Below are positions 7,731 through 16,819 of a DNA stretch of 64,000 nt, piece after piece (positions within the stretch are counted from its first letter, which is position 1; each line of letters begins with the position of its first letter). The stretch lies in the NCBI RefSeq assembly GCF_003007675.1, contig NZ_PXNP01000097.1, positions 124,001 through 188,000 of the forward strand, written 5' to 3'. The stretch comes from Marinobacter fuscus (GTDB taxonomy: Bacteria > Pseudomonadota > Gammaproteobacteria > Pseudomonadales > Oleiphilaceae). The notes under the pieces were generated by a model. It was given only the letters and a program-made list of their open reading frames with translations. It ran no database searches and had not been told where the DNA came from. The position numbers and the translations under genes are program-made.

Positions 7731-9232
7731 CCCGGCGACTTGGTGGACTGCTTAACGCCGATACCCGACTGCACCGAGTGCTCAGTCCAGCCGCCGCCCA
7801 GCGCCTTGTAGAGGTTGATGAGGTTATTCAGCCGCGCCAGACGCGTGCGCACCAAAGTCTGCTGCGTGCCGTACAGCGTGCGCTGCGCGTCGAGCAAGGT
7901 GAGATTGTCATCCATGCCTTCCTTGAAGCGCTGTTCGGCCAATTCGTAGGCGCTCTGGCTGGCTGCCACCAATAGCTGCTCCGAGCGGATCTGATCATCG
8001 AGCGTGCGCTTGCCCGCCAGCCCATCGGCGACCTCGCTGAAGGCCACCTGGATGGCCTTTTCGTAGTTGGCGATCTCGATGCGCTTTTGCACCTGCGCCA
8101 CGTCCAGATTGGCGCGCAACGCGCCGCCGCGGAAGATGGGCAGCGTGATCTGCGGCAGGAAGCTCCAGGCCCGCGAGCCCGAATCGAACAGGCCATCGAG
8201 CGAAGCGCTGGCCGTGCCTGCCGAACCCGTGAGGCTAATTGTCGGAAAGAAAGCGGCTCGCGCCGCGCCGATATTGGCGTTGGCACCAAGCAGCATCTGC
8301 TCGACGGCGCGGATATCCGGTCGGCGCACGAGCAACTCCGAAGGCAGTCCGCTCGGCAGGCTGGTTGGCACGATGCCATCAGGCAGCGTTGTGGCCGCAT
8401 CCAGTTGCTGCGACAGTTCCGCCGTCAGCGGTTGGCCTAACAGCAATACCAGGGCATTGCGGTCGCTGGCTGCCTGTCGGGTATAAACCGCATGGTTGGC
8501 CTCGGCGGTACGCAGTGAAATCTCCGCGAGGCGCAGGTCGAGTTGCGTGGCGCTGCCTGCTTCCACCAATTGAGCCGTCAGTTCGTATGAGCGCTTCTGT
8601 GTGGCCAGGGTATCGCTGGTCAGAGTCAGTAGCGCCTGATCCGCGCGCAACGTGAGATAGGCGATGGCTACCTCGGATACCAGGCTCATCTGTGCGGCGA
8701 CGCGGGTTTCATCGAGAGCCAGATAGGATGCCAAGGCTCGGTCGCTGAGGTTGCGGATGCGGCCCCATAGATCCAGTTCCCACGCTGTCGCCACCCCGGC
8801 CACGTCGTAGCGGCGGTTGATTTGGGTGGTTCCTGTGGGACTGATGTCAGCGGGCAGCCGTTCGGCCACACTGCCGCCGGCGGCGTCCAGGCTTGGCAGT
8901 AGATCGGCGCGCTGTATGCGATACATTGCGCGCGCCGCCTCCACGTTCAGGGCGGCCTTTTGCAGATCCCTGTTGCTCTCCAGCGAGAGCGCTATCAGCT
9001 GCTGCAACAGCGGGTCACGAAAGAAGTCGCGCCAGCCGATATCTGCCGCGAGCACCTGATCGGCGTCGGCTGGCGTGGCCTGTTCGTAGGCTGATCCCGT
9101 GGGATAGCTGGCAGCGATCGGCGCCTGGGGACGTTCGTACCTGGGCGACAGGGAGCAGCCTGCTAGGGCTACGGCCAGTGCAATGAGCGACAGTTTCTTC
9201 AATGCGCCTGGGACTTCAATAGATGTTTTCAT
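7727..9232 (-). CDS. Outer-membrane factor lipoprotein of RND efflux pump (OpmE/OprM-like)
   Basis: This 501-residue protein forms the outer-membrane channel of the tripartite pump. A lipoprotein signal is visible (LIALAVALAGCSLSPRYERP, lipobox LAGC), followed by the duplicated OEP repeats of the NodT/OprM family (for example IRAVEQMLLGANANIGAARA). The ATG at 9232 with GGAG nine bases upstream gives the correct lipoprotein start; the longer frame would bury the signal peptide. It starts 16 bp after the RND gene and overlaps the MerR gene at its end. Together with the promoter type, the arrangement resembles Pseudomonas aeruginosa mexPQ-opmE, a copper-induced, CueR-dependent operon. Confidence 0.9.
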   Translation of the reverse strand: MKTSIEVPGALKKLSLIALAVALAGCSLSPRYERPQAPIAASYPTGSAYEQATPADADQVLAADIGWRDFFRDPLLQQLIALSLESNRDLQKAALNVEAARAMYRIQRADLLPSLDAAGGSVAERLPADISPTGTTQINRRYDVAGVATAWELDLWGRIRNLSDRALASYLALDETRVAAQMSLVSEVAIAYLTLRADQALLTLTSDTLATQKRSYELTAQLVEAGSATQLDLRLAEISLRTAEANHAVYTRQAASDRNALVLLLGQPLTAELSQQLDAATTLPDGIVPTSLPSGLPSELLVRRPDIRAVEQMLLGANANIGAARAAFFPTISLTGSAGTASASLDGLFDSGSRAWSFLPQITLPIFRGGALRANLDVAQVQKRIEIANYEKAIQVAFSEVADGLAGKRTLDDQIRSEQLLVAASQSAYELAEQRFKEGMDDNLTLLDAQRTLYGTQQTLVRTRLARLNNLINLYKALGGGWTEHSVQSGIGVKQSTKSPG

Positions 9233-9248
9233 AGTGTTCTCCAGACTT

Positions 9249-12200
9249 TCACGCATGCGTCTCGATCGCTGCTTGTTGCCCCTTGCGCTTCTCTTTGCGC
9301 AAAACGAGCTTGCGCACGACGACATAGAACACTGGCGTCAGCACCAAGCCAAATAGCGTCACCCCCAGCATGCCGGCGAACACGGCGACGCCCATGGCGT
9401 GACGCATTTCCGCACCGGCACCGGAGGCCAGCACCAGGGGAACCACGCCGGCGATAAAGGCGAGCGATGTCATCAGGATCGGACGCAGACGCAGGCGTGC
9501 AGCTTCGAGCACAGCCGCCAGCGGATCGACGCCGTCATCCTCCTTGGAGCGGGCGAACTCGACGATTAGGATGGCGTTCTTGGCGGCCAGCCCCACCAGC
9601 ACCACGAATCCGATTTGCGTGAAGATGTTGTTGTCCCCCCCCGAGAGCCACACGCCCACGATGGCGGACAGCAATGCCATCGGTGCGATCAGCAGCACCG
9701 CGAACGGCAGCGACCAACTGTTGTACTGCGCAGCCAGGGCCAGGAAGGCCAGCAGCACAGCCAGCGGGAAGACGTACATTGCCGTGTTGCCCGCCGCCTT
9801 TTCCTGGTAGGTCAGGTCGGTCCATTCATAGGTCATGCCTGGCGGCAGCGTGTCGCGCACGATCTGCTCGATGGCGTCGGAGGCCTGACCCGATGAGTAG
9901 CCGGGTGCCGGGCCGCCGCTGATGTCAGCCGATGGAAAGCTGTTGTAGTGCATCACCCGATCCGGGCCAGAGTCGCGCTTGATCTGGATCAGAGTGCTCA
10001 ACGGAATCATCTCCCCCGCTGCATTGCGCACCTGGAGCTGACCGATATCCTCTGCTTGCATACGAAACGGTGCATCGGCCTGCGCCATGACACGATAGGA
10101 ACGCCCAAAGCGGTTGAAGTCGTTCACGTAAAGGGAGCCGAGGTTCACCTGTAGCGTCTCGAAGATGTCGGTGAGCGCTACGCCCTGTGTCTTGGCCTTC
10201 ACACGGTCGATGTCTACCTGCAACTGAGGCGCATTGGTCTGAAAGCTGGCCAGCATATGGGCCAGCTCCGGCGTCTGCATCGCTTTGCCCATGATTTCGC
10301 CCTGAACTTGTGCCAGCATGTCGGAGCCCAGGTTGGCGCGATCCTGAATTTGCAGCTTGAAACCACCCATTGCCCCCAGGCCTGGTACGGGAGGAGGTGG
10401 GAAAACGCCCACGAAACCGTCTGGAATCTGGCTGAATTGACCCATCAGCCGACCCTGAACGGCGTACACCGACATGGACGAATCTTGGCGCTCCTCGAAA
10501 GGCTTGAGCATGACAAACATCAGCGCCGAGTTTGGTACGCTGACGGGGCCGTTCACCGACAAGCCAGGAAAGGCCACCACGGTCTCTACGCCAGGATCAT
10601 CCATGGCAATCCGCGACATTTCCTTGACCACGGCCTCGGTACGATCCAGCGAGGCACCGGTGGGCAATTGGGCAATGCCGACAAGGTAGTATTTATCCTG
10701 TGCGGGAACAAAGCCGTTGGGAACTTGCGTGAATCCCACCCAAGTCAGGCCCACCAAGCCGACATAGAGCAGCAGGACAATGCCGCTAAAGCGTATGCTG
10801 CGTCGCACCATTCCAGTGTAGGCATCCGAGGATCTGTCGAAAAAGCGATTGAAGCCTCGGAACAGCCAGCCGAACATGCCGTCGATGACACGAGTCAGCC
10901 AGTCGCGGCGTGTTTTGTCATCATGAGGTTTGAGCAGCACGGCGGACAGCGCTGGCGACAACGTCAAAGCGTTGACCGTTGACAGGATGGACGAGATAGC
11001 AATCGTCAGCGCGAACTGCCGGTAGAACTCGCCTTGGAGTCCAGACAGGAAGACAGAGGGGATGAAGACCGCCGCCAGTACCGCAGTGGTGGCCAGGATC
11101 GGACTGGTCACTTCGTCCATTGCTGCGTGTGCTGCTGCCCTGGGTGATTTGCCCATGCGGATGTGCCGTTCGACGTTCTCCACGACAACGATGGCATCAT
11201 CCACGACGATGCCTATTGACAGCACCAGGCCGAACAACGAGAGGGTGTTCAGCGAGAAGCCGAACAGGTGCATGAGCGCGAATGTTCCCACAATGGAGAC
11301 TGGCACAGCCACCAGCGGAACGATCGATGCACGCCAGGTTTGCAGGAACAATACGACCACGAGTACCACCAGCAGGGTGGCCTCAAGCAGCGTCATCGTC
11401 ACGGACTTGAGTGAGGCGCGCACGAAGACGGTGGGATCGTAAGCAATGCGGTACTCCAGCCCTTGTGGAAAGTCCGCTTGCAAGCGCTCCATGGTGGCAC
11501 GCACCGCGTCGGAAGTGTCCAGGGCGTTGGCACCGGGGCTTGTTAGAATTTGCAGGCCCACCGCGTTGTCGCCGTCGAGCAGGCCACGCATAGCATAGTT
11601 GTCAGCGCCCATCTGCAGTCGTGCTACGTCACGCAGCTTTGTCACCGCGCCTTGCTCACTGACATTGACAACGATGTCGCCGAATTGCTCTTCGGTGGTC
11701 AAGCGCCCCATCGCACTGACGCTGACCTGAAAGGCCGACGACGCATCGGGCTGCTGGCCCACTGAGCCGGCGACCACCTCCACGTTCTGCTCGCGGATGG
11801 CCGCGACCACATCGCCTGCCGTCAAGCCGCGTGAGGCTACTTTGGTCGGATCGAGCCAGACGCGCATGGCATATTCGCCCTCACCGCCGATGATTACGTT
11901 GGCAACCCCGGACAGTCGTGCGAGTTCGTCGCGCACATGCAGCATTGAGTAGTTGGAGACATAGAGCGGATCGTACTGATTGCCGGGCGAGAGCATATGC
12001 ACGACCATCAGAATATCTGGCGACGTTTTTTCGGTGACTACACCGATGCGCTGCACCTCCTCGGGAAGGCGCGGCAGTGCTCGTGATACGCGGTTCTGTA
12101 CCTGAATCTGGGCAAAGTCGGGGTCGATACCTTGCTGGAACGAAATGGTCAGCACCATTTGGCCGTCAGTCGCGGTCTGAGAGGCCATGTAGATCATGCC

Positions 12201-12425
12201 TTCGACGCCATTGACGGCCTGCTCCAGAGGCGCGGCCACCGTATCAGCGATCACCTGCGGATTTGCACCCGGGTAGCTGGCAGTTACTTGTACTGTGGGT
12301 GGGGTAACCGAGGGGTACTCGCTCAAGGGGAGTTGGAACACTGCCATCGCACCGGCAATCAGCATTAGCACCGAGAGCACAACGGCGAAGATTGGCCGGT
12401 TGATGAAGAAATGAGGGAATTTCAT
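9249..12425 (-). CDS. RND efflux permease, HAE1 family (MexQ/MexF-like)
   Basis: This 1058-residue inner-membrane proton-driven drug exporter is full length for the family (1030-1060). The HAE1 start (FFINRPIFAVVLSVLMLIAG), the two large periplasmic loops and the TM4 motif with adjacent Asp residues (GIVVDDAIVVVENVERH) are present, so the proton relay looks intact. Its ATG overlaps the stop of the adaptor gene and the outer-membrane factor follows 16 bp later, completing an RND operon. The closest recognisable relatives are MexF, OqxB and MexQ. The CueR-type promoter of the operon favours the MexPQ-OpmE comparison, but substrate specificity cannot be deduced. Confidence 0.93.
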   Translation of the reverse strand: MKFPHFFINRPIFAVVLSVLMLIAGAMAVFQLPLSEYPSVTPPTVQVTASYPGANPQVIADTVAAPLEQAVNGVEGMIYMASQTATDGQMVLTISFQQGIDPDFAQIQVQNRVSRALPRLPEEVQRIGVVTEKTSPDILMVVHMLSPGNQYDPLYVSNYSMLHVRDELARLSGVANVIIGGEGEYAMRVWLDPTKVASRGLTAGDVVAAIREQNVEVVAGSVGQQPDASSAFQVSVSAMGRLTTEEQFGDIVVNVSEQGAVTKLRDVARLQMGADNYAMRGLLDGDNAVGLQILTSPGANALDTSDAVRATMERLQADFPQGLEYRIAYDPTVFVRASLKSVTMTLLEATLLVVLVVVLFLQTWRASIVPLVAVPVSIVGTFALMHLFGFSLNTLSLFGLVLSIGIVVDDAIVVVENVERHIRMGKSPRAAAHAAMDEVTSPILATTAVLAAVFIPSVFLSGLQGEFYRQFALTIAISSILSTVNALTLSPALSAVLLKPHDDKTRRDWLTRVIDGMFGWLFRGFNRFFDRSSDAYTGMVRRSIRFSGIVLLLYVGLVGLTWVGFTQVPNGFVPAQDKYYLVGIAQLPTGASLDRTEAVVKEMSRIAMDDPGVETVVAFPGLSVNGPVSVPNSALMFVMLKPFEERQDSSMSVYAVQGRLMGQFSQIPDGFVGVFPPPPVPGLGAMGGFKLQIQDRANLGSDMLAQVQGEIMGKAMQTPELAHMLASFQTNAPQLQVDIDRVKAKTQGVALTDIFETLQVNLGSLYVNDFNRFGRSYRVMAQADAPFRMQAEDIGQLQVRNAAGEMIPLSTLIQIKRDSGPDRVMHYNSFPSADISGGPAPGYSSGQASDAIEQIVRDTLPPGMTYEWTDLTYQEKAAGNTAMYVFPLAVLLAFLALAAQYNSWSLPFAVLLIAPMALLSAIVGVWLSGGDNNIFTQIGFVVLVGLAAKNAILIVEFARSKEDDGVDPLAAVLEAARLRLRPILMTSLAFIAGVVPLVLASGAGAEMRHAMGVAVFAGMLGVTLFGLVLTPVFYVVVRKLVLRKEKRKGQQAAIETHA

Positions 12426-13686
12426 GAGCGGGACTCCTCCTCACCAGGACGGGTATCAGCCGCCGGACTGTCAGAGTGTTCCGTATCAGCCGCTGCGTCG
12501 CTTGAGTCGGCAGCGCCAGTGGACTGCTGCATCGGCACGACATTCGGCGTGATGGGCATGCCGGGGCGCACCAGCCCCTTGAGGACGATCTGTTCACCTT
12601 CATTCAGTCCGCCCTCGACGACACGCAGCCCGTCGCGTATCGGCCCGAGTTGGATAGGCCGGTATTGCGCCGTGCTTTCAGCATCGACCACCAGTACATA
12701 GTTGCGGTCCTGGTCACTGCCGACGGCCTGATCGTCAATCAGAATGGTCTGGCGCTCAGTGCCAGTAGCAAGTCTGGCTCGCGCAAACATGCCGGGCGTC
12801 AGATAACCGTCTGGATTGGGCATGACAGCCCTGGCGCGGACAGTGCCCGTGCCCCGATCAACCTGGTTACCGACAAAATCTAGCGTGCCCTGGAACGGAA
12901 AATTGTTGTCCTTGCCCAGGCCGACCTGGACGAGCAAGGCGCTGTTTTCTGGCCTGGAGGCGTCAGGGCGTGCATTGCCTATATGGTTGAGATAGGTGCC
13001 TTCGTCAATGTCGAAATAAACGTACATCGGATCGACCGAAACAATGGTCGTGAGCAGCGTTGCCGCGCCCGCGCCACCACCGCTGACCAGATTGCCCTCG
13101 GTCACCAGCATGCGATCCACCCGGCCTGCGATCGGTGCGGTCACCCGTGCATAGGACAGGTCGAGCCGGGCGGCAGCCACGCGGCTTTTGCCGCTTGAAC
13201 CTGCGCCTGTCGTGCATTGCGTGCGGAGACAGCATCGTCATAGGTCTTGCGCGATACCGCACCGGTGGATACCAGCCGCTCGGCACGCTCGAAATCGCTT
13301 TGCGCCTGAGCGGTCAGCACTTCGGCCTGGTGCAGTTGTGCCTGAGCGGTGTCGAGAGCGACCTGGAAGGGGCGCGGATCAATCTGAAACAGCAACTGGC
13401 CCTTGCTGACCAGACTGCCTTCAGGGACGCTGACCGCGTCGATGGCGCCCCCGACGCGCGAACGTAGCTCCACCGTTTCAGGTGCGGCGAGGTAGCCCGT
13501 GAACTCGACCGTCGGTGTCATGGTGCGCACGATTACCTCGGCCACCGGCACCCGAGGCGCCATTGCGCCGGGAGGCCCGCCTGCAGCCGGCCCTTCATTG
13601 TTGGATGCGTTGCGGCTGACAACGGCAATGCCCACGCCAGCGACGATTGCCACCGCCAGCAGAACTACTCCAATTTTCTTTTTCAT
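12422..13686 (-). pseudogene. RND periplasmic adaptor (MexP-like), interrupted by a one-base frameshift
   Basis: Two frames together encode one HlyD/MexA-type adaptor. The N-terminal part (13686 to about 13180) has a signal segment (VVLLAVAIVAGVGIAVVS), the first lipoyl half and the helical hairpin. The C-terminal part continues with LDLSYARVTAPIAGRVDRML, beta-barrel and membrane-proximal domains to 12422. On the minus strand GCCGCG is followed by TGGCTGCC where GTGGCTGCC would restore the frame, so one G appears to be missing at 13180/13181. Repaired, the protein would be about 421 residues. As read, the pump lacks a working adaptor unless the base is a sequencing error or the frame is recovered. 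The start is the ATG before MKKKIGVVLL. Confidence 0.85.
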
Positions 13687-13745
13687 GATGAAAATGACCC
13701 TTGCTGTGTGCTCCGCCTCAAGACCACTGTGCGGCGTTGGTGAGG

Positions 13746-13776
13746 ACTCTAGAGGTTTCAATAGTTGGAAGGTCAA
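13746..13776 (-). promoter_or_regulatory. CueR-type promoter for the RND operon
   Basis: On the minus strand TTGACC (13776-13771) is followed by 19 bp and TAGAGT (13751-13746). The spacer begins TTCCAAC as in the other CueR-type promoters, while the right half-site is weaker (TTGAAACC). It lies 60 bp upstream of the adaptor start. P. aeruginosa mexPQ-opmE is known to belong to the CueR regulon, which fits. Confidence 0.65.
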
Positions 13777-13820
13777 GCTCCCGCGAGGAAAAAACTTCCC
13801 GGCTTCCCTGACCTCCGCCG

Positions 13821-13862
13821 TTGACCTTGTGATGGCGAAAGCCGGAGGCATCGAATCTCAAC
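13821..13862 (+). promoter_or_regulatory. Possible remnant of a MerR-type promoter and leader
   Basis: On the plus strand TTGACCTTGTGATGG (13821) is followed by TCGAATCTCAAC (13851-13862). The same 12-mer occurs in the leader of copA at 20285-20296, downstream of a good CueR-type promoter. Here no gene follows on the plus strand, since the convergent cadA occupies it. It looks like a leftover of a copA-like 5' region, but could be chance. Confidence 0.3.
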
Positions 13863-13938
13863 GTCACGAGAATCGGCACCTCCGGCGCACCTGCGGCACA
13901 CTGGCTTAGCAATGCAGACCTATGTCCAGCCGCTGCCG

Positions 13939-16644
13939 TCAGTGCGCAGCCTGGGGCTGAGGCGAGCGCGTCGGATGGCCGGTGTCGCGGTCGTCGTCCA
14001 CACTTTGGGCACCCTTGAACCTCAGCAGGCGCAGCGCATTGAGCGTGACCAGCGCTGTAGCGCCGGTATCGGCCAGAACCGCGACCCACAGGCCCGTCAT
14101 GCCGAACACGGTGGTGACCAGAAACAAGCCCTTGAGGCCAAGTGCAAACACCACGTTTTGATGGATGTTCGCCATGGTGGCGCGTGACAGTGCTACCAAG
14201 TGCGCCACGTCCGTCACGCGGCTCTTGAGCAGCGCCGCATCTGCGGTTTCCAAGGCCACGTCCGTACCGCCACCCATGGCGATACCCACGTCGGCAGTCG
14301 CCAGAGCCGGCGCGTCATTGATGCCGTCGCCGACCATGGCCACCTTGGCATCACGCTTCATGTTGTTGACCAGATCCAGCTTGTCCTGCGGCAACAGTTC
14401 GGCCTTCCAGTCGATTCCCAAGCTGTCGGCAATGGCTTGTGCGGTACGCTGGTTGTCGCCCGTGAGCATCACGGAGCGAACGCCCATGGCCTTGAGCTGA
14501 GCGACACCTTCGCTTGCATCGCGGCGCGGCTCATCGCGCAACGCAAGCAGTCCCAGAGTCTCCTTGCTACGCTCGTCGAACAGAACCGCAACAGTCTTGC
14601 CGCTGTTCTCCAGCGCTTCGATTTCCTTACGCTGCTGGGCCGACAGCGTAGCTACCTGACCCGCGTGAGATGGGGAACCCACTGCCAGCATTTTGCCGCC
14701 CACAGTGGCTCGCACCGCTTTGCCGGCAATCGCCGATGCCTCCGATGCTTTGGGAATGGCCGTATCCGTGCTTTCTGCATGGACGACGATAGCCTTGGCC
14801 AGTGGGTGGTTCGACCCGGACTCGACGGCGGCGGCCAGCGCCAGCACCTGCTTTTGTCTGAGCTGACCAAAAGGAACTACCTCGGTCACGCGCGGCTTGC
14901 CCTCGGTCAGCGTGCCGGTTTTGTCGAAGGCGATGGAGCGGACACGGCCAATGGTTTCCAGCGCGTTGCCGCCTTTGATCAGCAGCCCTCGACGCGTCGC
15001 AACCGCAAGACCCGAGGCAATCGCCGCCGGAGTGGAGAGCACCAGTGCGCAGGGGCAGGCAATCAACAGAAGAGCCAGGCCACGGTACAGCCAGGTACTC
15101 CAGTCCCCCCCCATGGCCAACGGCGGCACCACCACGATCAGCGCGGCGATGGCCATTACGGCCGGGGTGTAGTAGCGGCTGAACTTCTCGATGAAGCGGG
15201 CCGTGGGCGCCTTGGAGGATTGCGCCTGTTCAACCAGTTGGATGATGCGCGAGATGGTGTTGTCCGACGCGGCCTTTTCCACCCGGACTTCCAGCACACC
15301 GTCGACGTTGATCGAGCCGGCGAAAACAGTGTTGCCAGCAGCCTTTTGACGCGGCACGGATTCTCCCGTGATCGGCGACTCATCGAGGCTGGATTCGCCA
15401 CGCAGGATCTCTCCATCGGCAGGTACTCGGTCGCCTGGCCTGACCAATACAGTGTCATTGACCTTCAGCGAGGCAGCCGGGACGGTACGCTGACCTCCAT
15501 TGGGATCGAGCAGCACCGCTGTCTTGGGAACCAGTGATGCCAGTGCCTTGATGCCAGCTCTGGCACGACCGGCGGCTACGCTTTCCAACAGCTCACCGAC
15601 CGAGAACAGGAAGACCACTGCTGCTGCCTCTTCAGCCTCACCGATGAACAGCGCACCAATCGCAGCGACTGACATCAGGGTTTCAATGGAGAAAGGCGAA
15701 CCGGATCTCGCCAGCGCGAACGCTTTGCGCGCAAATGGCGTGACACCCGCAATCACGGCAGCAGCGAATATCCATTCGCCGTAGAGCGGCAGCAGCAGGG
15801 TCATGGCATAGGCCGAAGCCATCAGCACACCCAATCCGATCACATGCTTGCCTTTTTTCGTCTGCCACCAGCGGCGGTTCTGAATGCTAGTGGCCGGGAC
15901 AGAGACTGCGCCGGTATCAGAGCCGTCATGGCGGCGTACATCGGAGACTCCGAAACCCAGGCTCTTGATAGTCTTCTCGATGTCGCCGAGCTGCGTGGGA
16001 ACGCCGGATGCGAGCGTCAGCTCCAGTGTCTCGGCGGTGAAGTTGATGCGTGCGTCGGACACGCCGACCATGCGCGCGAGGGCCGTTTCAATCTTGCCGA
16101 CGCAACTGGCACAGTCCATGCCTTCGACGCGCATGGAGACGTTGGGTGGCGTGCTGGGTGCAGTACGGATGGCAGGAGCAGCCGCCGCGTGGTCATGCCC
16201 GCTGCAGGCTCCGTGCTCGTGGCCGTGGCCATGCTTGTGATCGTGTCCGTGGTCATCACCGCATGCCTTTCCGTGTGCATGATTGTGCCCGTGGTCGTGA
16301 GCATGCCCATGGTCATGGTGACCGCCGCAGCCGGCATGGCCATGCGCGTGGGCCGCCTGGCGCGGTACGGGCACCGGGGACACTTCGGACGTGGGCAGTT
16401 CCTGCACGTCGAAGCCCAGGGATCGGATTTTCTTGGCGATATCCCGCGTAGTCGCACGGCTGTGCGGTTCACGCCTCAAGATGAGCGTCTCGCTCGCAAA
16501 ATTGACCTGCACGTCCGACAGGCCGTCGAGGCGGCCAAGGGCCGTCTCGATCTTGCCGACGCAGCTCGCGCAGTCCATCCCTTCAACGCGAAAGCCGAGG
16601 TGTTCCCCAGCTTCTTCGCTACGGTCTATTTTTTCCAAAGACAT
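13939..16644 (-). CDS. cadA: P1B-2 Zn/Cd/Pb-exporting ATPase with two HMA domains and His-rich linker
   Basis: This 901-residue P-type ATPase pumps zinc, cadmium or lead out across the inner membrane. Two HMA domains each carry GMDCASC (residues 22-28 and 175-181). Between them residues 98-157 hold about 21 histidines. The core shows the actuator TGES loop (SPITGESVP), the membrane CPC motif (LIACPCALVLSTP), the phosphorylated Asp in [11 protein letters not shown], and [10 protein letters not shown]. The late-helix K (ALGLKGLFLVTT) and D (VLADTGATALVTLNALRLL) match the ZntA ligand residues, which separates it from copper pumps. The start at 16644 has GGAG upstream; the longer frame to 16725 would overlap the operator. 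Its own SmtB-type site lies at 16727-16740. Confidence 0.93.
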   Translation of the reverse strand: MSLEKIDRSEEAGEHLGFRVEGMDCASCVGKIETALGRLDGLSDVQVNFASETLILRREPHSRATTRDIAKKIRSLGFDVQELPTSEVSPVPVPRQAAHAHGHAGCGGHHDHGHAHDHGHNHAHGKACGDDHGHDHKHGHGHEHGACSGHDHAAAAPAIRTAPSTPPNVSMRVEGMDCASCVGKIETALARMVGVSDARINFTAETLELTLASGVPTQLGDIEKTIKSLGFGVSDVRRHDGSDTGAVSVPATSIQNRRWWQTKKGKHVIGLGVLMASAYAMTLLLPLYGEWIFAAAVIAGVTPFARKAFALARSGSPFSIETLMSVAAIGALFIGEAEEAAAVVFLFSVGELLESVAAGRARAGIKALASLVPKTAVLLDPNGGQRTVPAASLKVNDTVLVRPGDRVPADGEILRGESSLDESPITGESVPRQKAAGNTVFAGSINVDGVLEVRVEKAASDNTISRIIQLVEQAQSSKAPTARFIEKFSRYYTPAVMAIAALIVVVPPLAMGGDWSTWLYRGLALLLIACPCALVLSTPAAIASGLAVATRRGLLIKGGNALETIGRVRSIAFDKTGTLTEGKPRVTEVVPFGQLRQKQVLALAAAVESGSNHPLAKAIVVHAESTDTAIPKASEASAIAGKAVRATVGGKMLAVGSPSHAGQVATLSAQQRKEIEALENSGKTVAVLFDERSKETLGLLALRDEPRRDASEGVAQLKAMGVRSVMLTGDNQRTAQAIADSLGIDWKAELLPQDKLDLVNNMKRDAKVAMVGDGINDAPALATADVGIAMGGGTDVALETADAALLKSRVTDVAHLVALSRATMANIHQNVVFALGLKGLFLVTTVFGMTGLWVAVLADTGATALVTLNALRLLRFKGAQSVDDDRDTGHPTRSPQPQAAH

Positions 16645-16726
16645 ATCGATCTCCAATTTCTCCGAATACCTCACACGGTGGAATGCGCCGCAGACCGATC
16701 TGACCGCCTTATCAATAACAAACACA

Positions 16727-16740
16727 TGGACATACGTTCA
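16727..16740 (-). promoter_or_regulatory. SmtB/ArsR-type operator of cadA
   Basis: TGGACATACGTTCA, centred 89 bp upstream of the cadA start, is the core of a longer imperfect dyad: AACACATGGAC (16721-16731) pairs with GTTCATATGTT (16735-16745) at 9 of 11 positions. A weak -10 (TTATTG) lies just downstream on the minus strand, so a bound repressor would cover the promoter. Confidence 0.65.
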
Positions 16741-16819
16741 TATGTTTGTTATGAAAAAAAGACATGTTCGTCCTTTTGGCTGCGATCCCCGATGGTTATG
16801 GTGTGCGGCGCACGTTCTC

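Noticed and set aside
14200..15537. Open frame of 445 codons on the plus strand
   Set aside because: It is antisense to the catalytic part of cadA; low-complexity translation without motifs.
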